Position numbers and translations under genes: made by a program. The notes beneath the pieces were generated by a model. That model was not told the DNA's origin. It was given only the letters and a program-made list of their open reading frames with translations, and did not search any database. Positions 1 through 12,483 of a stretch of 64,000 nucleotides of DNA are shown here, piece by piece. Within the stretch, counting starts at the first letter, position 1, and each line of letters opens with the position of its first letter. The stretch is from contig JACTAT010000368.1 of the NCBI GenBank assembly GCA_014526335.1, positions 658,261-722,260 on the forward strand, written 5' to 3'. Origin of the DNA: Chrysaora quinquecirrha. Taxonomy: Eukaryota > Cnidaria > Scyphozoa > Semaeostomeae > Pelagiidae.

Positions 1-1257
1 TTTTACTCTGATATCCTCCAAAGCAATTAGCCTATATCAAATTATTTTCCTTAGTTTTTCTTACTGTCTTAAATATTCCTTCTTAACTCGGCGTTATGGC
101 TCGGTCCCAAGGTTCACGTGGAAATCTGACTTCCTCTTTTTAGTACTATTTGCTAAGGAACTACAAAATCTTTACCTTCTGATGCAGATGACCTCCTTGT
201 AGATAACAAAATGTAGCTTTCATTGATCTCATCAGAGTGGCCATGCTATCAATATTTTGACAAAGTCTGCGACTTTCCTGTTTCAGCTTCTTATTCGTAT
301 TCCTCTACGCCGCATTTTCTTTATGATTGGTCTGCGTTGCCTTTCTCTTCTCCAAATTCGCTTTCTCCGCCTTCGAATTCATAATAACACTCTCGTTTCC
401 TGTAGCTTTTTCCAATTTTATAAATTTTTGTTTCACCCTACCCCAACCAATCTTTCTAGAATTACTTAGAAAGCATAAGGCAGAGGTGCTAAAAACTTTA
501 ATTTGCAAATCACTTGATCCAATCAGCGTCCTCAAGACTTCGCGAGATGTTTCACCCCATTATTGAGTGTTTATGAAAATTTTTATGGCAATGGACATTT
601 TGACACTACCCTGGATTCCCTATACCAACGCAGTGAGGGGAAACTATGTTTAATGATTTTGGGAATATCGTCCATGATTTAAGAGTTTGAAACTGCATTG
701 AATTTAGGTTACAAGACAGTAAATATTTTCTGGCTAGCAGTAGATTAGCGCTGGCAATTCTACCAGGAGTGTCTTCCTGCAATTAATTTAACGCTTTGAT
801 GCCAGTGTCCTAGCTTTTCCACTAATGTAGTTAATGCATTTATTACTTTATCCAAGACTTTCACCCCTGATATTTCTTTGCACCACAGCCACCAATTCTA
901 ACTGAAAATTCTGTTCGACACCACCAGGGCCTAAATATTTCGAGCATAATGCATTTTCGTGTTTTATGAAAATCTTAAACATTATGGATACTCCCTGATG
1001 TGAATGGTATATGATAGTGCCACTAACGGTACAGGAGGATGGCACAAGGTTTGGCTGCTGGCAAATCCTTTCAGCCACGTAACGTCAGGGTTGGCTGCTG
1101 GCACAAAGGTTCAGCCGTGTAATGCCGTTTAAAATTTTGTGCTAATTGAAAAAGTTTAAGCTAAGCAAGGTTTTGTTCTAAGCTAAGATATACTTGTCGG
1201 AAGCCTCAGCGTTTGTTATAAAATAATATATATATACGGCAAATGTCTTATTATGAA
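1..1257. other. No recognisable gene or repeat
   Basis: AT-rich sequence. Short ORFs of 70-79 codons overlap on both strands and show no family motif or splice structure. I see nothing I can name here. Confidence 0.5.
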
Positions 1258-1269
1258 CCCAAAACAGGC

Positions 1270-1606
1270 ATTTCAGCTCAGGGAGCGAGTTTGCCACGCG
1301 GTGGTTTGTTTAAATCTTTTCAGCTCAGGGAGCGAAGCCACATCATGGTGGCTTGTTGAAGTATTCAGCTCATGGAGTGAAGCCCTATGTTATTTTCATT
1401 GTCATTGTTGTTTTCGTTGTTATTGTCATTGTCATTGTCATTGTTGTCGTTATTGTTATTGTTGTTGTTATTGTTATTGTTATTGTCATTGTCCTTACTA
1501 TTGTCAGCTCATGGAGCGAAGCCCAATGGTGACTTATTATTGTCAGCTCATGGAGCGAAGTCCAAAGGTGGCTTATTATTGTCAGCTCACGGAGCGTTGC
1601 CACTAG
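1270..1606. repeat. Minisatellite with embedded microsatellite
   Basis: The word CAGCTCA followed by (G/T/C)GGAG(C/T)G recurs at about 1273, 1320, 1367, 1505, 1543 and 1581, with GCC and GTGGCTT-type words after it, giving units of about 38-48 bp. The array is split by the hexamer-type microsatellite at 1390-1503. ORFs crossing it on both strands are low-complexity translations of the repeat. Confidence 0.75.
1390..1503. repeat. (CATTGT)/(TATTGT)-type hexamer microsatellite
   Basis: Imperfect runs of CATTGT and TATTGT/TGTTGT. It is the reverse complement of the same motif family as the large (GACAAT)/(AACAAT) array at 61082-61859. Confidence 0.8.
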
Positions 1607-3460
1607 TTGGCCTTTTTTCTGTTGCTTTACTGTGCTATTCTCCTCTCTACTGTCTTCTTGTTTCCTCTTTGCTTTACTTTGCTTTTCTTTCTTCTATTTC
1701 TTCGAGTTAAGTTTCTAGGGACAAAGATCCATAGCTTGAAGGTTTTCATATAGGTAGCTAGGCATAGTTTTTGTCGGTGATTTTGGTGGGTACACTGCGT
1801 GTCCTTTGGCCGGAAATTGTATTTCCCGTTTCAATCACCGACCTTAAAGGTGTAGTTTTAATTCAGGCAGTTCAAGGGCTAATGCACTAAAGGCCCACTT
1901 CCTGAGGTCGATCCTGGTGAGTATTAACGGACTTTATCAATATATAAGAAAAGAAAAGGAGCGAAAGTTTTAGGCCCGCTGTCAGACCAACAGTTTTGTT
2001 CTCGCTCAGTTTCCAGCTCTGAGTGTCTGAACCTTTCAGAAAAATATCGCAAATCAAAGCCCATTCTTCATTCTACATACATGGTAGGTTTATTTTGAAA
2101 AAGCAACCATTTATCGGCACAGAACTGTAGTAAACATTCAGCCCCTTTCGACAGAATTTCTTTCTCCATATGCGTGGCACTTTCGACCGGCCCACTTCAA
2201 AGGAAGCCGACACTTTTGATTGGACAACAGTTGGAAGGCTAATGTTGGAAGTGTTGACTTCCTGTGGTTCAACTTGAACTACTTGATAACAAAAAACCAT
2301 AACGCTTGATCTTTATTTCGTTCATAGTCAATAGACTAAACACTGTTTATTTTATTAAGTAGGTTTCGATATACTTATGGCAGTCTCCTGCAATATTTGC
2401 ATTCTACCTCAGAGAAGCACGCCCTTAACGCTGTTAAGGCACTGATTCCAACTTTTTTCAGAATCCTCACTTTGACTTCAAAGTTGCATTAAATTAACAG
2501 TAGTTAAAGCATATGTTTTGAACTTCACAATATGGAAGATATATCTGTTCTCTTCAAATTCTGACGTTCTGAGAACAATAGAAATTAATTATGCTTATTT
2601 ATGCACATTAAATGCCAATGCCTTCTTTTTATAGGGATGAGGATATCTTCTGAACAATTGGACATAGAAAGCTGAAACTTTCACATTATCTTTCTTTTAA
2701 AGTCTTCTATGTTTTCTACTGGTAAAAATTTGCTTCTCCTTCATCATCTTGACTTATTCCAAAAAAGGCTGGTTTCCAAGGTAACATCCGCCATTTTGAT
2801 TTTTTAGAAAATTTACTATTAGGAGAAATTAACTGATGCATGCTGAGACTATGTTGAAATTTTCATGACTATAACTTCATTCATCCCTTCAAAATCCTTT
2901 CCCAAGTTTGACTTGTTTGTCAAGTTTCACCCATTGAATTCCACATGACTTCGGCAGAAATTCAGGCAATATCCTGTTCAAAATGTTTCAGAACATTGAC
3001 ATATTCATCTGCTATACCATTTCTTACATTTGAAGTGCATTTGTTATTACTCTGTTAACCTTTTTGGAGGGATAACCATTTTTATGTTTGAAGAATGAAA
3101 ACATGATGTAGGGGTTTTCGGCAAACCGGATGAAAAAGATACCTTGGAATCAGGAATGTTGTAACAAAAATCGGAATTTCTATTCTCCATGTAAGAATTT
3201 CTATTCTCTATGTGCAAAATGAAAACAATACTTTCATTGAATCACTGAGTTCCCTATTGTTCTGCCTCTGTACAACTCAGCCTCATAAACGAATTTAATA
3301 AAGGCCCTGCTGTACCTAGAAACGCGTTTCTTTTTTTGAACGAAGCCTTTTCTGCCCAAAAAGTGCAAGCCGTATTATTTGAAGTGTTTTTGGTCCTGCA
3401 ATGTGGTAAAAATTTCAATTTGCTCTTGATTCTGAAGTAGTGCGGTCCCTTATGACATCA
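1607..3460. other. No recognisable gene
   Basis: Non-repetitive AT-rich sequence. The longest ORF (minus strand, about 75 codons, 2073-2300) has no recognisable motif. Confidence 0.5.
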
Positions 3461-5650
3461 ATCATACAAATTGTGATACTAGCATGAAACTTGGTACACA
3501 TACCCAGTTTGATACGCTGATTATGATTAAGATCCGACCCCATCTCAAAAATGCCCCCTTGGGCTATTTTTAGAACAGGGTACCTCGATCCAGTCCCTTT
3601 TGGGTCTACTCGACATAACTATGTAGCTAATTGTGTTATAACCTTAAAAATTAGAAAGAATACATAATTTAAGGTACTTAAGACGATAAAGATCAAACCC
3701 TGTGGAAATCTATCACCCTTGTCTATTTTTAGAATTGGGTTACTTGCCCCCAGCCTCTTTTTGAATATAAACTTATAAGTTTGAAAATCACTTCATCTAC
3801 ACAATTTTATACGCTGATTCCGATTTTGATAAGACCCAAATCTAAATATGCCCCCTTGTGCTATTTTTAGAATGGGGGTAATTGCCCCTAGCCCATTTTT
3901 GAATATTGATCATAACTACGCCTCTTATAAACTTATCAGTTTGAAAATCACTTCATCTACATAATTCAATACGCTGATTCCGATGGTGATAAGACCCAAA
4001 TCTAAATATGCCCTCTTGTGCCATTTTTAGAATGGGGGTAATTGCCCCCAGCCTATTTTTGAATATTGATCATAACTACGCCTCTTATAAACTTATAAGT
4101 TTGAAAATCACTTCAACTACACAATTTCATACGCTGATTCCGATGTTGATAAGACCCAAATCTAAATATGCCCCCTTGTGCTATTTTTAGAATGGGGGTA
4201 ATTGCCCCCAGCCTATTTTTGAATATTGATCATAACTACGCCTCTTATAAACTTATAAGTTTGAAAATCACTTCAACTACACAATTTCATACGCTGATTC
4301 CGATGTTGATAAGACCCAAATCTAAATATGCCCCCTTGTGCTATTTTTAGAATGGGGGTAATTGCCCCTAGCCCATTTTTGAATATAGATCATAACTACG
4401 CCTCTTATAAACTTATCAGTTTGAAAATCACTTGATCTTCACAATTCAATACGCTGATTCCGATGTTGATAAGACCCAAATCTAAATATGCCCCCTTGTG
4501 CTATTTTTAGAATGGGGGTAATTGCCCCTAGCCCATTTTTGAATATAGATCATAACTACGCCTCTTATAAACTTATCAGTTTGAAAATCACTTGATCTTC
4601 ACAATTCAATACGCTGATTCGGATGGTGATAAGACCCAAATCTAAATATTCCTCCTTGTGCTATTTTTAGAATGGGGGTAATTGCCCCCCAGCCCATTTT
4701 GAAAGTTCAGCGTTCATAAGGAAGAATCTGATAATCTGGTACTATGGTAAAACTGGCTGCCATCGTAGCAGGCTTAAAGTTAAAATCATATCTATATTAG
4801 GCTTAAAGTTAAAAAATCATATCTATATTAATAAGAACAGTACAAGAACGATTATGAAATTGGGCATAATCAACAATCAAGATGCAATTACCCCCATTCT
4901 AAAAATAGCACAAGGGGGCATATTTAGATTTGGATCTTATCACCATCGGAATCAGCGTATTGAATTGTGAAGATCAAGTGATTTTCAAACTGATAAGTTT
5001 ATAAGAGGCGTAGTTATGATCAATATTCAAAAATGGCCTGGGGGCAATTACCCCCATTCTAAAAATAGCACAAGGGGGCATATTTAGATTTAGGTCTTAT
5101 CAACATCGGAATCAGCGTATGAAATTGTGCAGATGAAGTGATTTTCAAACTGATAAGTTTATAAGAGGCGTAGTTATGATCAATATTCAGAAAGGGGCTG
5201 GGGGCAATTACCCCCATTCTAAAAATAGCACAAGGTGGCATATTTAGATTTGGATCTGATCACCAACGGAATCGGCGTATTGAATTGTGTAGATGAAGTG
5301 ATTTTCAAACTGATAAGTTTATAAGAGGCGTAGTTATGATCAATATTCAAAAAGAGCCTGGGGGCAAGTACCCCAATTCTAAAAATAGACAAGGGAGATA
5401 GATTTCCACAGGGTTTGATCTTTATCGTCTTAAGTACCTTAAATTATGTATTCTTTCTTATTTTCAAGGTTATAACCCAATTACCTATATAGTTATGTCG
5501 AGTAGACCCAAAAGGGACTGGATAGAAGTTCCCTGTTCTTATAATAGCACAAGGAGGCATTTTTGAGATGGGGTCGGATCTTTATCATAATCAGCGTATC
5601 AAACTTGGTATGTGTACCATGTTTCATGCTAGTATCACAATTTGCATGAT
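3461..5650. mobile_element. Foldback-type element, 160-bp units in inverted arms
   Basis: The outer ends are inverted copies of each other: the motif ATCATACAAATTGTGATACT at 3461 is matched in reverse by AGTATCACAATTTGCATGAT ending at 5650. The left arm (3461 to about 4700) holds about eight units of about 160 bp and the right arm (about 4885-5650) about five in the opposite orientation. A marker word in each unit is TATTTTTAGAA, spaced 160 bp at 4022, 4182, 4342, 4502 and 4662. The arms flank a spacer of about 185 bp. No transposase is present, so this looks like a non-autonomous foldback (FB/Galileo-like) element or an inverted satellite. I could not define a target-site duplication. Confidence 0.75.
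4700..4884. repeat. Spacer of the foldback, related to repeat at 23.37 kb
   Basis: Contains GGAAGAATCT, an AATCTGGTA(C/T)TATGGTAAA word, CTGGCTG, and GTAGCAGGCTTAAAGTTAAA in the same order as at 23366-23450. The word AGGCTTAAAGTTAAAA is repeated within the spacer. The loop of the foldback is therefore a piece of another dispersed repeat. Confidence 0.65.
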
Positions 5651-7330
5651 CGACCCCAAATAGTGACTTTGTAGCAGCATCAACAACATTTTATTTTGTA
5701 TCTTGGTAACCGTTTTATTCATTTTTGTTTACCATTTGCATTTCTATACTTCTTCCTACTCATTAACACGTTTTCACTATAAACCTTTATTTTTATTACA
5801 ATAACCTTTTTGTTTATCACTGTCGGTTCGAAACCATCCCAGATTTTAATTTATGTAATTTTGTAAATAGTTAGAGTTAAATTTGCATTAGAGTGAACAC
5901 AAAAACTATCAAGAAACGTTTTATCTATCTGGTGTATCTCTCAAGCAGCGCAAGTTTTGGTGACATAATTTCAATTTATATGATTAGTAAATCTAGTTTT
6001 TGTTTAAGCGCTAGTTTTCCTAAAACTTTAGATACTCCACTAAAGTGTTTGGTTTCATTGCGGACATATATTGTTTGCTGAACTCAACGAATTGTGTTCC
6101 TTTGCTCTACCAAAGTTGTTTATGACTCAATTACAAGCCACTTGCGTAAAAGCAATTTGTCCATGCATCTCTAAAAGCTGAAACAACGAATGTAGTCAGG
6201 AACGATCGGGAACATGCAAGGAAGGAGGGGAACAAGTACGAACACGCACGAGGGAACATGTAAATGAAGCGGGAATCAGTGGGAATTATCGCTAACAGGA
6301 GAAATTTTTAGGCGGCTATTAAAGGAGAACAAAGTCGGAACTGGTAGGAATCAAATGTGTCGAGGGGGTACAGCTGGATTTGGATTCAGTTGGAATCAGG
6401 ATGAAAATGCGAAAACAGGGCCAAAATTTGTGGCAACTTTTTTGTCCCACCCTTTTTGTCCCGAAATTTGGCCCACCCTAACAACGGTTGGTATGGCAAA
6501 ATTTGCTAACTACTACCAAATAATTCAAAATTGTGAAAAATTCATCACCTCTATGACCTTCTCTACACTTGAAACATAATTTTAGATGTCCAAGTGATAC
6601 TTTGGGGCAAAAAACTAGAAATCTCAGGTTTGGACCAAAATGAGTTTTTGAAAGTGTGAATCAGTGCCTTAACGACTAGTTATCTTGTATCTAAAGAGTT
6701 TTCTTTTTAATTTTTTGTCATTCATAATGTAGCTAGCAACCTGTAATTCTGATTTATGATTGTTAAATAAATCGAAAGATGTCAAAACTAAAAATGGTCG
6801 TTTATTTCCTCCAATTTCTAAGTAAGTTTTCAGTTTAGATTCTGCACGATTACTGTGCTTTGTTATTGAACCACATCTGGTATAACGTAACACAATGTAA
6901 AGCGTCTTGCTGTGAAGCTGAACATCAGGATTTGTATTGGTGCTACAATCCGTTTGGTTTGAATCCGGCTGGTTTAGCCTTTTCAGAGTTTTATTACAAT
7001 TTGTGGGTGTTTTGCATTTGTTCTGCTGAAAAATCTGTTTGCTATTGTATAATTAATGTGCGTCATGTGTGAATGTGAACATTTTTAGCTGAGTTTCTTG
7101 CGTTTTGTCGTATGATTCGTCTGAAATCAGTTATCGAGTTGTTAATTCTCACAGAAACAGCGAGGGATGCTGGTTTCCACCTTAACTTACTTTTCAAAAT
7201 CCAATTTAACAGGCCTAATCGCGTCAACTGCCCATCTGTTCATGACGTTTGATCTACGAGCTGCTTAAATTTGTTGCTCTTTGGCTTCGGCTTATTTTGT
7301 AGCTTGAAACGAATGGAAAGCTTATTATAA
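5651..7330. other. No recognisable gene
   Basis: AT-rich sequence with only short, motif-free ORFs (for example 5893-6081 and 6355-6579 on the plus strand). No element ends recognised. Confidence 0.5.
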
Positions 7331-8241
7331 TGGAAGGCTACTCGAATTCATCACTGCCGGAAGCAATTCACAAAGTTTTTTCATAAAAATGTGTTTTCGT
7401 TTAATATCTGATGAACTGGAATATTCATTTTGGGAAGCAATCCTGTGGTTCCTGTGTTCGGTAATTTCTATCACGCTTAACGCCACCACTGCTGGTTATT
7501 TCATTTTGTAAAACTGGTAATCAACTTCAAGATATATTGAATGCAAATTTGTTCATTTTCCACCTTGTTTTTGGCAGCACTGTTCAAATTAATGTTGGTA
7601 TTGTTTACATAAAAGATCAATGTGTTAGCCGATCGATCAGTCACGTTGGTACTCTTTTGATGAATTGTTGTTCCGTCCTTACAATGATCTTCGTTACTTA
7701 CATTCAGCTGCGTAAGATATCCAGAGTTGAAACTGGAACTATACTTCTCAATTCAAGTCGCACAAAGAACATTTTAACTATTGCTTTGCTGTGGAGTTGC
7801 TGTCTAGCCGTTCTATTCATAAAGTATTTAAACCCATCTTCATATGCTCCTATTATTATCATTTTCATTCTTTCTTTGCTTCTGTTTGTATTGTACGTGG
7901 CAACTTCCAAAGCAGTCAGAGCAGCTCGACGTCATATCTCTTCTCTGGCATCAAATCAAGATAGAGACAACAAGTTGTCGTCTGTCTCTTCTTGCGATGA
8001 AGCATTGAAAATCTTGTTCGCATTGCAAATTTCAACTCTGATAACTTGGCTACCAGCAAGTTTTATCACTCTACTAGCGCGAATGGGAGTCAATAACTCG
8101 GCAATAATGAAAGTTATTTCAAAGATATTTCTCAGGATTTTATTTCTTCCACCCATTTTCGATCCATTAAGTTTGGTTTGGTCAAGTGCCAGATTTAGAC
8201 AAAAACTGAAAGACTACCTGTTGAGTTCATGCAAGCCGTAA
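7331..8241 (+). pseudogene. Decayed rhodopsin-like (class A) GPCR
   Basis: The main open stretch (7513-8241) reads as the back five to six helices of a seven-transmembrane receptor. TM2-like residues are NANLFIFHLVF. A cysteine before TM3 (DQCVSRS) fits the conserved disulfide position. TM4 contains a Trp (ALLWSCC). TM5 runs into the basic loop KAVRAARRH. TM6 has the WLP core (ITWLPAS), and TM7 has DPLSLVW in place of NPxxY, followed by a basic helix-8 segment. The DRY motif after TM3 is not recognisable. Upstream, an ATG at 7331 opens a short N-terminus with an NSS glycosylation-type site, broken by a stop near 7384. A hydrophobic TM1-like stretch (FWEAILWFLCSVISITLNA) lies in another frame and ends in a stop near 7508. 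The receptor is thus interrupted by at least two frame changes before TM2. Ligand unknown. Single-exon class-A receptors are abundant in cnidarians; an assembly error at the frame changes is possible. Confidence 0.7.
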
Positions 8242-10804
8242 TACTTCTTATTATTTTTATTAATTTAATTTTATTAATAAGTCACAAGTTCTTTTCTTTT
8301 CGTAAAAACATGTATAATGGGATGTTTATATGTCGTTTTATTGCGTCCATTTGTTAAATTTCTAACTACAAACGTTCACAAAAATTCTGAGATATAGTCA
8401 ATGCTGTTTGTGATGAATTTTGGTGCCTGTTTGCTCCAGGAGCTTTTCGTCCTACAACGTTACTTTTGGGGAGGGGGGTAAAATTATTTCCGCTATGGTA
8501 TAAGAGTTGAATAATGCATAATGATGCGTGGTCTGAATATATTTTGTGAATGATTGTAGATCACGCACGGCACCCGAGAGATACAGAGATACATGCCAGG
8601 TGGGTCACGTCGGACCTTCATCAGAATATCATTTAGGAAAAGTATTCTACAGACAAATTGCTATAAAGAGCCAGACGTACAATTCTTTTCCAATTAGACA
8701 GGGAAACTACTGTAACCATCTAGCAAACTGGGGGGTACGAAAATGTCAGAAGAACTCAGATTCACGTGATAAGTGGTCAATCAAACGTGCTTTTTTTCTA
8801 TGGAGAATCTATTTTCAAGGATAAAAACAACTCAATGCGAAGCAATAGTCATGAAACCAGGTCCTAAAAAGCCTGTTTCTATTTTGAAAGAGCGGGTCAG
8901 TTATTTCATATACTCTTCGTCAAGTTGTAGCTCAGGAGAAACCTTCCAGGACTAGTTTTAGTCCGCCATTACTTAAAAATTTCATCATTTCTTGAAGTGT
9001 ATACAGCGGAGCCCTTGCTGATATCGGCTGGTTTACATTTGGGCACAGTGCATCGTTGGTCTGAACTTCGGACGCTTGGTAGAGCGCTAAAAGCTGACTC
9101 AATTGCGCATCGTCATATCTTGGTACTGCGTCTGCGTTTTCGAAAATGCTGAAGTGGAAAGCAGGCATATTTCCAAGTTACAGAATATAAGATACGAGCT
9201 TCAGAACAACTACGATAGATTTGAATTTATAATTCATGTTTCGGCTGATATTTCAGTGCAATTTTGAAATCTCCCAAATCTGTCGTCCCTGAAAGATGAA
9301 CATAGTTTTAAGCTGGCAAAAAAGAATGGCAAATGTATTCACAAAGTATGATGACAAACCAATTCATAGCCAAGTAAACAGACAAGGGCTGATTAACCTG
9401 ATTACTTTACGTTCCCAGTGAAAATAGTCTAATTCCGCTAAAACCGTATACCATTATCGACAGAAGCAACGCTTACAAAGGGAACCGGCAAGAAATGAGT
9501 TAGAGTTCATAACAACAACCGCAGAAAAGCTGAATATCAAGTCAGTTATGTAAGCAGCGCTAAATTTGCTAAACTTGGAATAGACTTTTAATTTTTTGAC
9601 CGTGAACATAAAAAGTTGTTCACTAAGTAAGACTTGGGGATTGCTGTTCGCCTGTTTAATATACCTAATCTGATTGGAAAAATACACAATAATTCTCCAA
9701 AAGGAACACTAACGTTGAAACTGGCTGTTATCTGCTCCATGGTTCACCCTGCTGCGCTTAGTGCTCAGGTTCCGGCATGTTGTTTTTCTGTAGAAGCTGA
9801 AACTTCCTTTCATATTTTTCATTTTGAAATTGCTTTCATATATATAATTATTGTACGAGAACGTCAACCTGTTTTCCGACTATGCTGTTCGATAGTCACC
9901 CAGTCTCTATTATCAGGGTCCACAGAGATCCATTGGCTTCATAAGATTAAATAGTTTAAGCATACACACATTATTAGTTACCATGTTAGGGAAGTGCGAA
10001 ACGGTCTATATGTAATTTCAAGAAGCCGATGTTGCATTTGGTATGGAATGTAAATGGCAAATGTGAAATTAGAACAACAAGAAGAGAGATGCAACCAAAG
10101 AAAAGAGCAGATTTCAATGGTACTCCTAATGAAGCAGCGAAAGAACATTATCATGAACGATACTTAGTGATACCAGTGCGTTTTCTAACAATTCACACTC
10201 ACATTCTACTATTCTCCTTTGCAAAAGACTTCGCAATGGAGCTGCAGTAGAGACTTGCGCGATTGGTTGTTTTATACCACGCTTTACCGCGTTTGATAAA
10301 ATTCAGGGTTGACCAAAAGTTCTAGACGTACGATATACAGTATGTTGACCCAGAAAATACTGGCGATAAATTATGGTCGCAACAAAAAGTACGTAAAGAA
10401 TCATGCAGTACAAACGATAGACAAAGAGTAGCTACATAAAGAGCCTAAAGGCAACACATAAACGCAAAGTTGAACGCAATCTCCCAAAGTTTCGGCTTCT
10501 CAACGGATAAGAACTTTTGATTGACTTTTCACGACTACGAATCTAAGTTTCTCTTACAAATTTGTGCCATTTATGTACCTTAAATAGCAACAAATAATGG
10601 TAAGACGTTGAAATCGGACAGGTGTACATTGCATTACCTAAGTATCATCGGTAAAGCGCATGAACTCAAGGTCGCAAGTTTTTGCCTTGTCCAGTTGGTA
10701 AGAAGAACGTCTGATTGCCAATTATAACTATGTATCTAAGTTTTTCTGACAGTTTTGCACCTTTTACACATCCGTGATACCTCAAAAAAGTGTACAGTAC
10801 AGTT
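8242..10804. other. No convincing gene
   Basis: A minus-strand ORF at 8932-9168 (78 codons) and plus-strand ORFs at 8546-8824, 9634-9954 and 10029-10250 show no family motif, no supporting splice signals and no repeat structure. I leave them uncalled. Confidence 0.45.
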
Positions 10805-11300
10805 GTTTTGCTTCAGACAGATGACAGAATGAATTTTGAAAGCTCAAAAAATTTGAGCCTCTGCGGGGGAGCACATTTTTAACTGTGCTTAACTTTGTAT
10901 CCTTAGCTCAAATGCAGGTCATGCCTTATAATATTGACGCTCTTTCATATGGTATACTGAAATTTAAAATATCTTGACATTGATTTTTTACTGACCGGCA
11001 ACAACATACGTCATCGATCACGTGATATTTTTGTTACCCAGTTTGCTAGATGGGTACAGTAATTTTCCTGTCTAGATATATCTAGAAATTTACCTTTCAT
11101 ATTTTTCATTTCATATTTTTGGCGATTCTATCTCAACTTAATTCACCTCACAATGACATCTGCTTTGTCCAATTTTTTTAAGCAAATTTGAAAAAAGAAA
11201 CGGTGAAAAGAATAAAATTTTATGCCGAAGTGATTTTTGCTTAATTTCTGGAGCCCGGATTCGGACCGACGTTATTTCTGTGGAAATGTGTTGACAATGA

Positions 11301-12483
11301 ACGCGATTCAAACATGAACAATTAGACATTTCACGTGATCAGCGTATGAACACGAACTCGTGTGCGCATGTTCATAAGATCAGCGATTTTGGGGTTTTTA
11401 CTGGGATTTTCGTGACTTTTTTGTGTAATTCTTCCTTTTACCTTATTAAGCTTTGATTGATAGTTCTGTTCTGTTTAACCATACTTGGTATTTGCTAGGT
11501 GAGTTAAATTTTATAGTTAGGAACCCACGTTTTGGAAAATAGTCAGTAGTTGTCGAAGATCGCCGTCGAAATCGTATTGTAAGTTAAGATAAGTCTTGTC
11601 GTGCCGAAGTTGTTGAAGTAGAAGACGTTAATGGAAGAAATTGTAAAAGAACAATTTTTGGGGTTGCTGAAGGACTAACGTGAAACAAGCGAGGACGCTT
11701 GTTCTCGTAGAACATTGAGTTATTTGAATCTAAGCTTTCGTGCCCTTTGTTTTTTTTATCGTTGATAGTTCATGGCCAGCCATTACTCAATCCATAAAGG
11801 TATTTCCTTTACATTGATGTCGCCATCCGGTTGTGTATTTGCATTTGTTGAATGTGTCATTAACGCTCTGGGTGTGACGTTCTATTGTTTTGCTGATGAT
11901 ATATTGAGGTTCTTGCTAATTCCTAAGTTAGTTAGTCGTAATGGTTAGTCGATAACAGAAGTTGTGAGGAATTGTTAAATTGCCGCCGAAGTAAGAATCG
12001 TTTAGATGTTGTTATTTGAATAGAAGTTTCTATTGCTGAAATTGCCGTGAAACTCGTGTTTTCTTGTCGTCTAAATCTGTTCTCAAGTCGAACTCACTTA
12101 CTCTAATAACACGAAAGTTGTGTGTTATTACACGTTTTGGAAAATAGTCAGTAGTTGTCGAAGATCGCCGTCGAAATCGTATTGTAAGTTAAGATAAGTC
12201 TTGTCGTGCCGAAGTTGTTGAAGTAGAAGACGTTAATGGAAGAAATAAGAGATATAAAGACGCATTAGATCAGTCGACGAAGTTAAAGAAGATTATATTT
12301 TGAAGTAGAAGCAAGACGTGGGTTCATTTTTAAAGATAAAAGTGTTTCAGTTGTTTCAAGATCCGACGTTTCTCTGTGTTGAATTCTGCCGACAAGTCGA
12401 AAGAGGTCGTAAGTTTGTTTCAGCCTTATTTTCAGTATTAATAATAAAGAAACAGTTAAACCCAAGAAAAGTGTGGTTTAACA
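11301..12483 (+). mobile_element. Rearranged LTR remnant (unit 1)
   Basis: The stretch 11301-11640 matches the 3' part of the LTR. It is followed abruptly by an LTR-start-like TGTAAAAGAACAATTTTT, by the element's pre-PPT sequence (GGGGTTGCTGAAGGACTAAC to CTCGTAG), and then by the LTR interior from about 11711. It lacks about 227 bp that the full LTR has at 14951-15177, then continues to the LTR end TTTAACA at 12483. It looks like the product of a deletion or recombination between two LTRs with loss of the internal region. Confidence 0.65.

Noticed and set aside
4008..5241. Three identical 60-codon ORFs
   Set aside because: They recur because the 160-bp satellite unit recurs, in both orientations.
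3461..5650. Regular spaced repeats considered as a CRISPR array
   Set aside because: Units are contiguous 160-bp satellites in inverted arms, without unique spacers, in a eukaryotic genome.
8932..9168. 78-codon minus ORF with ordinary composition
   Set aside because: No family motif, neighbours or splice sites to support it.
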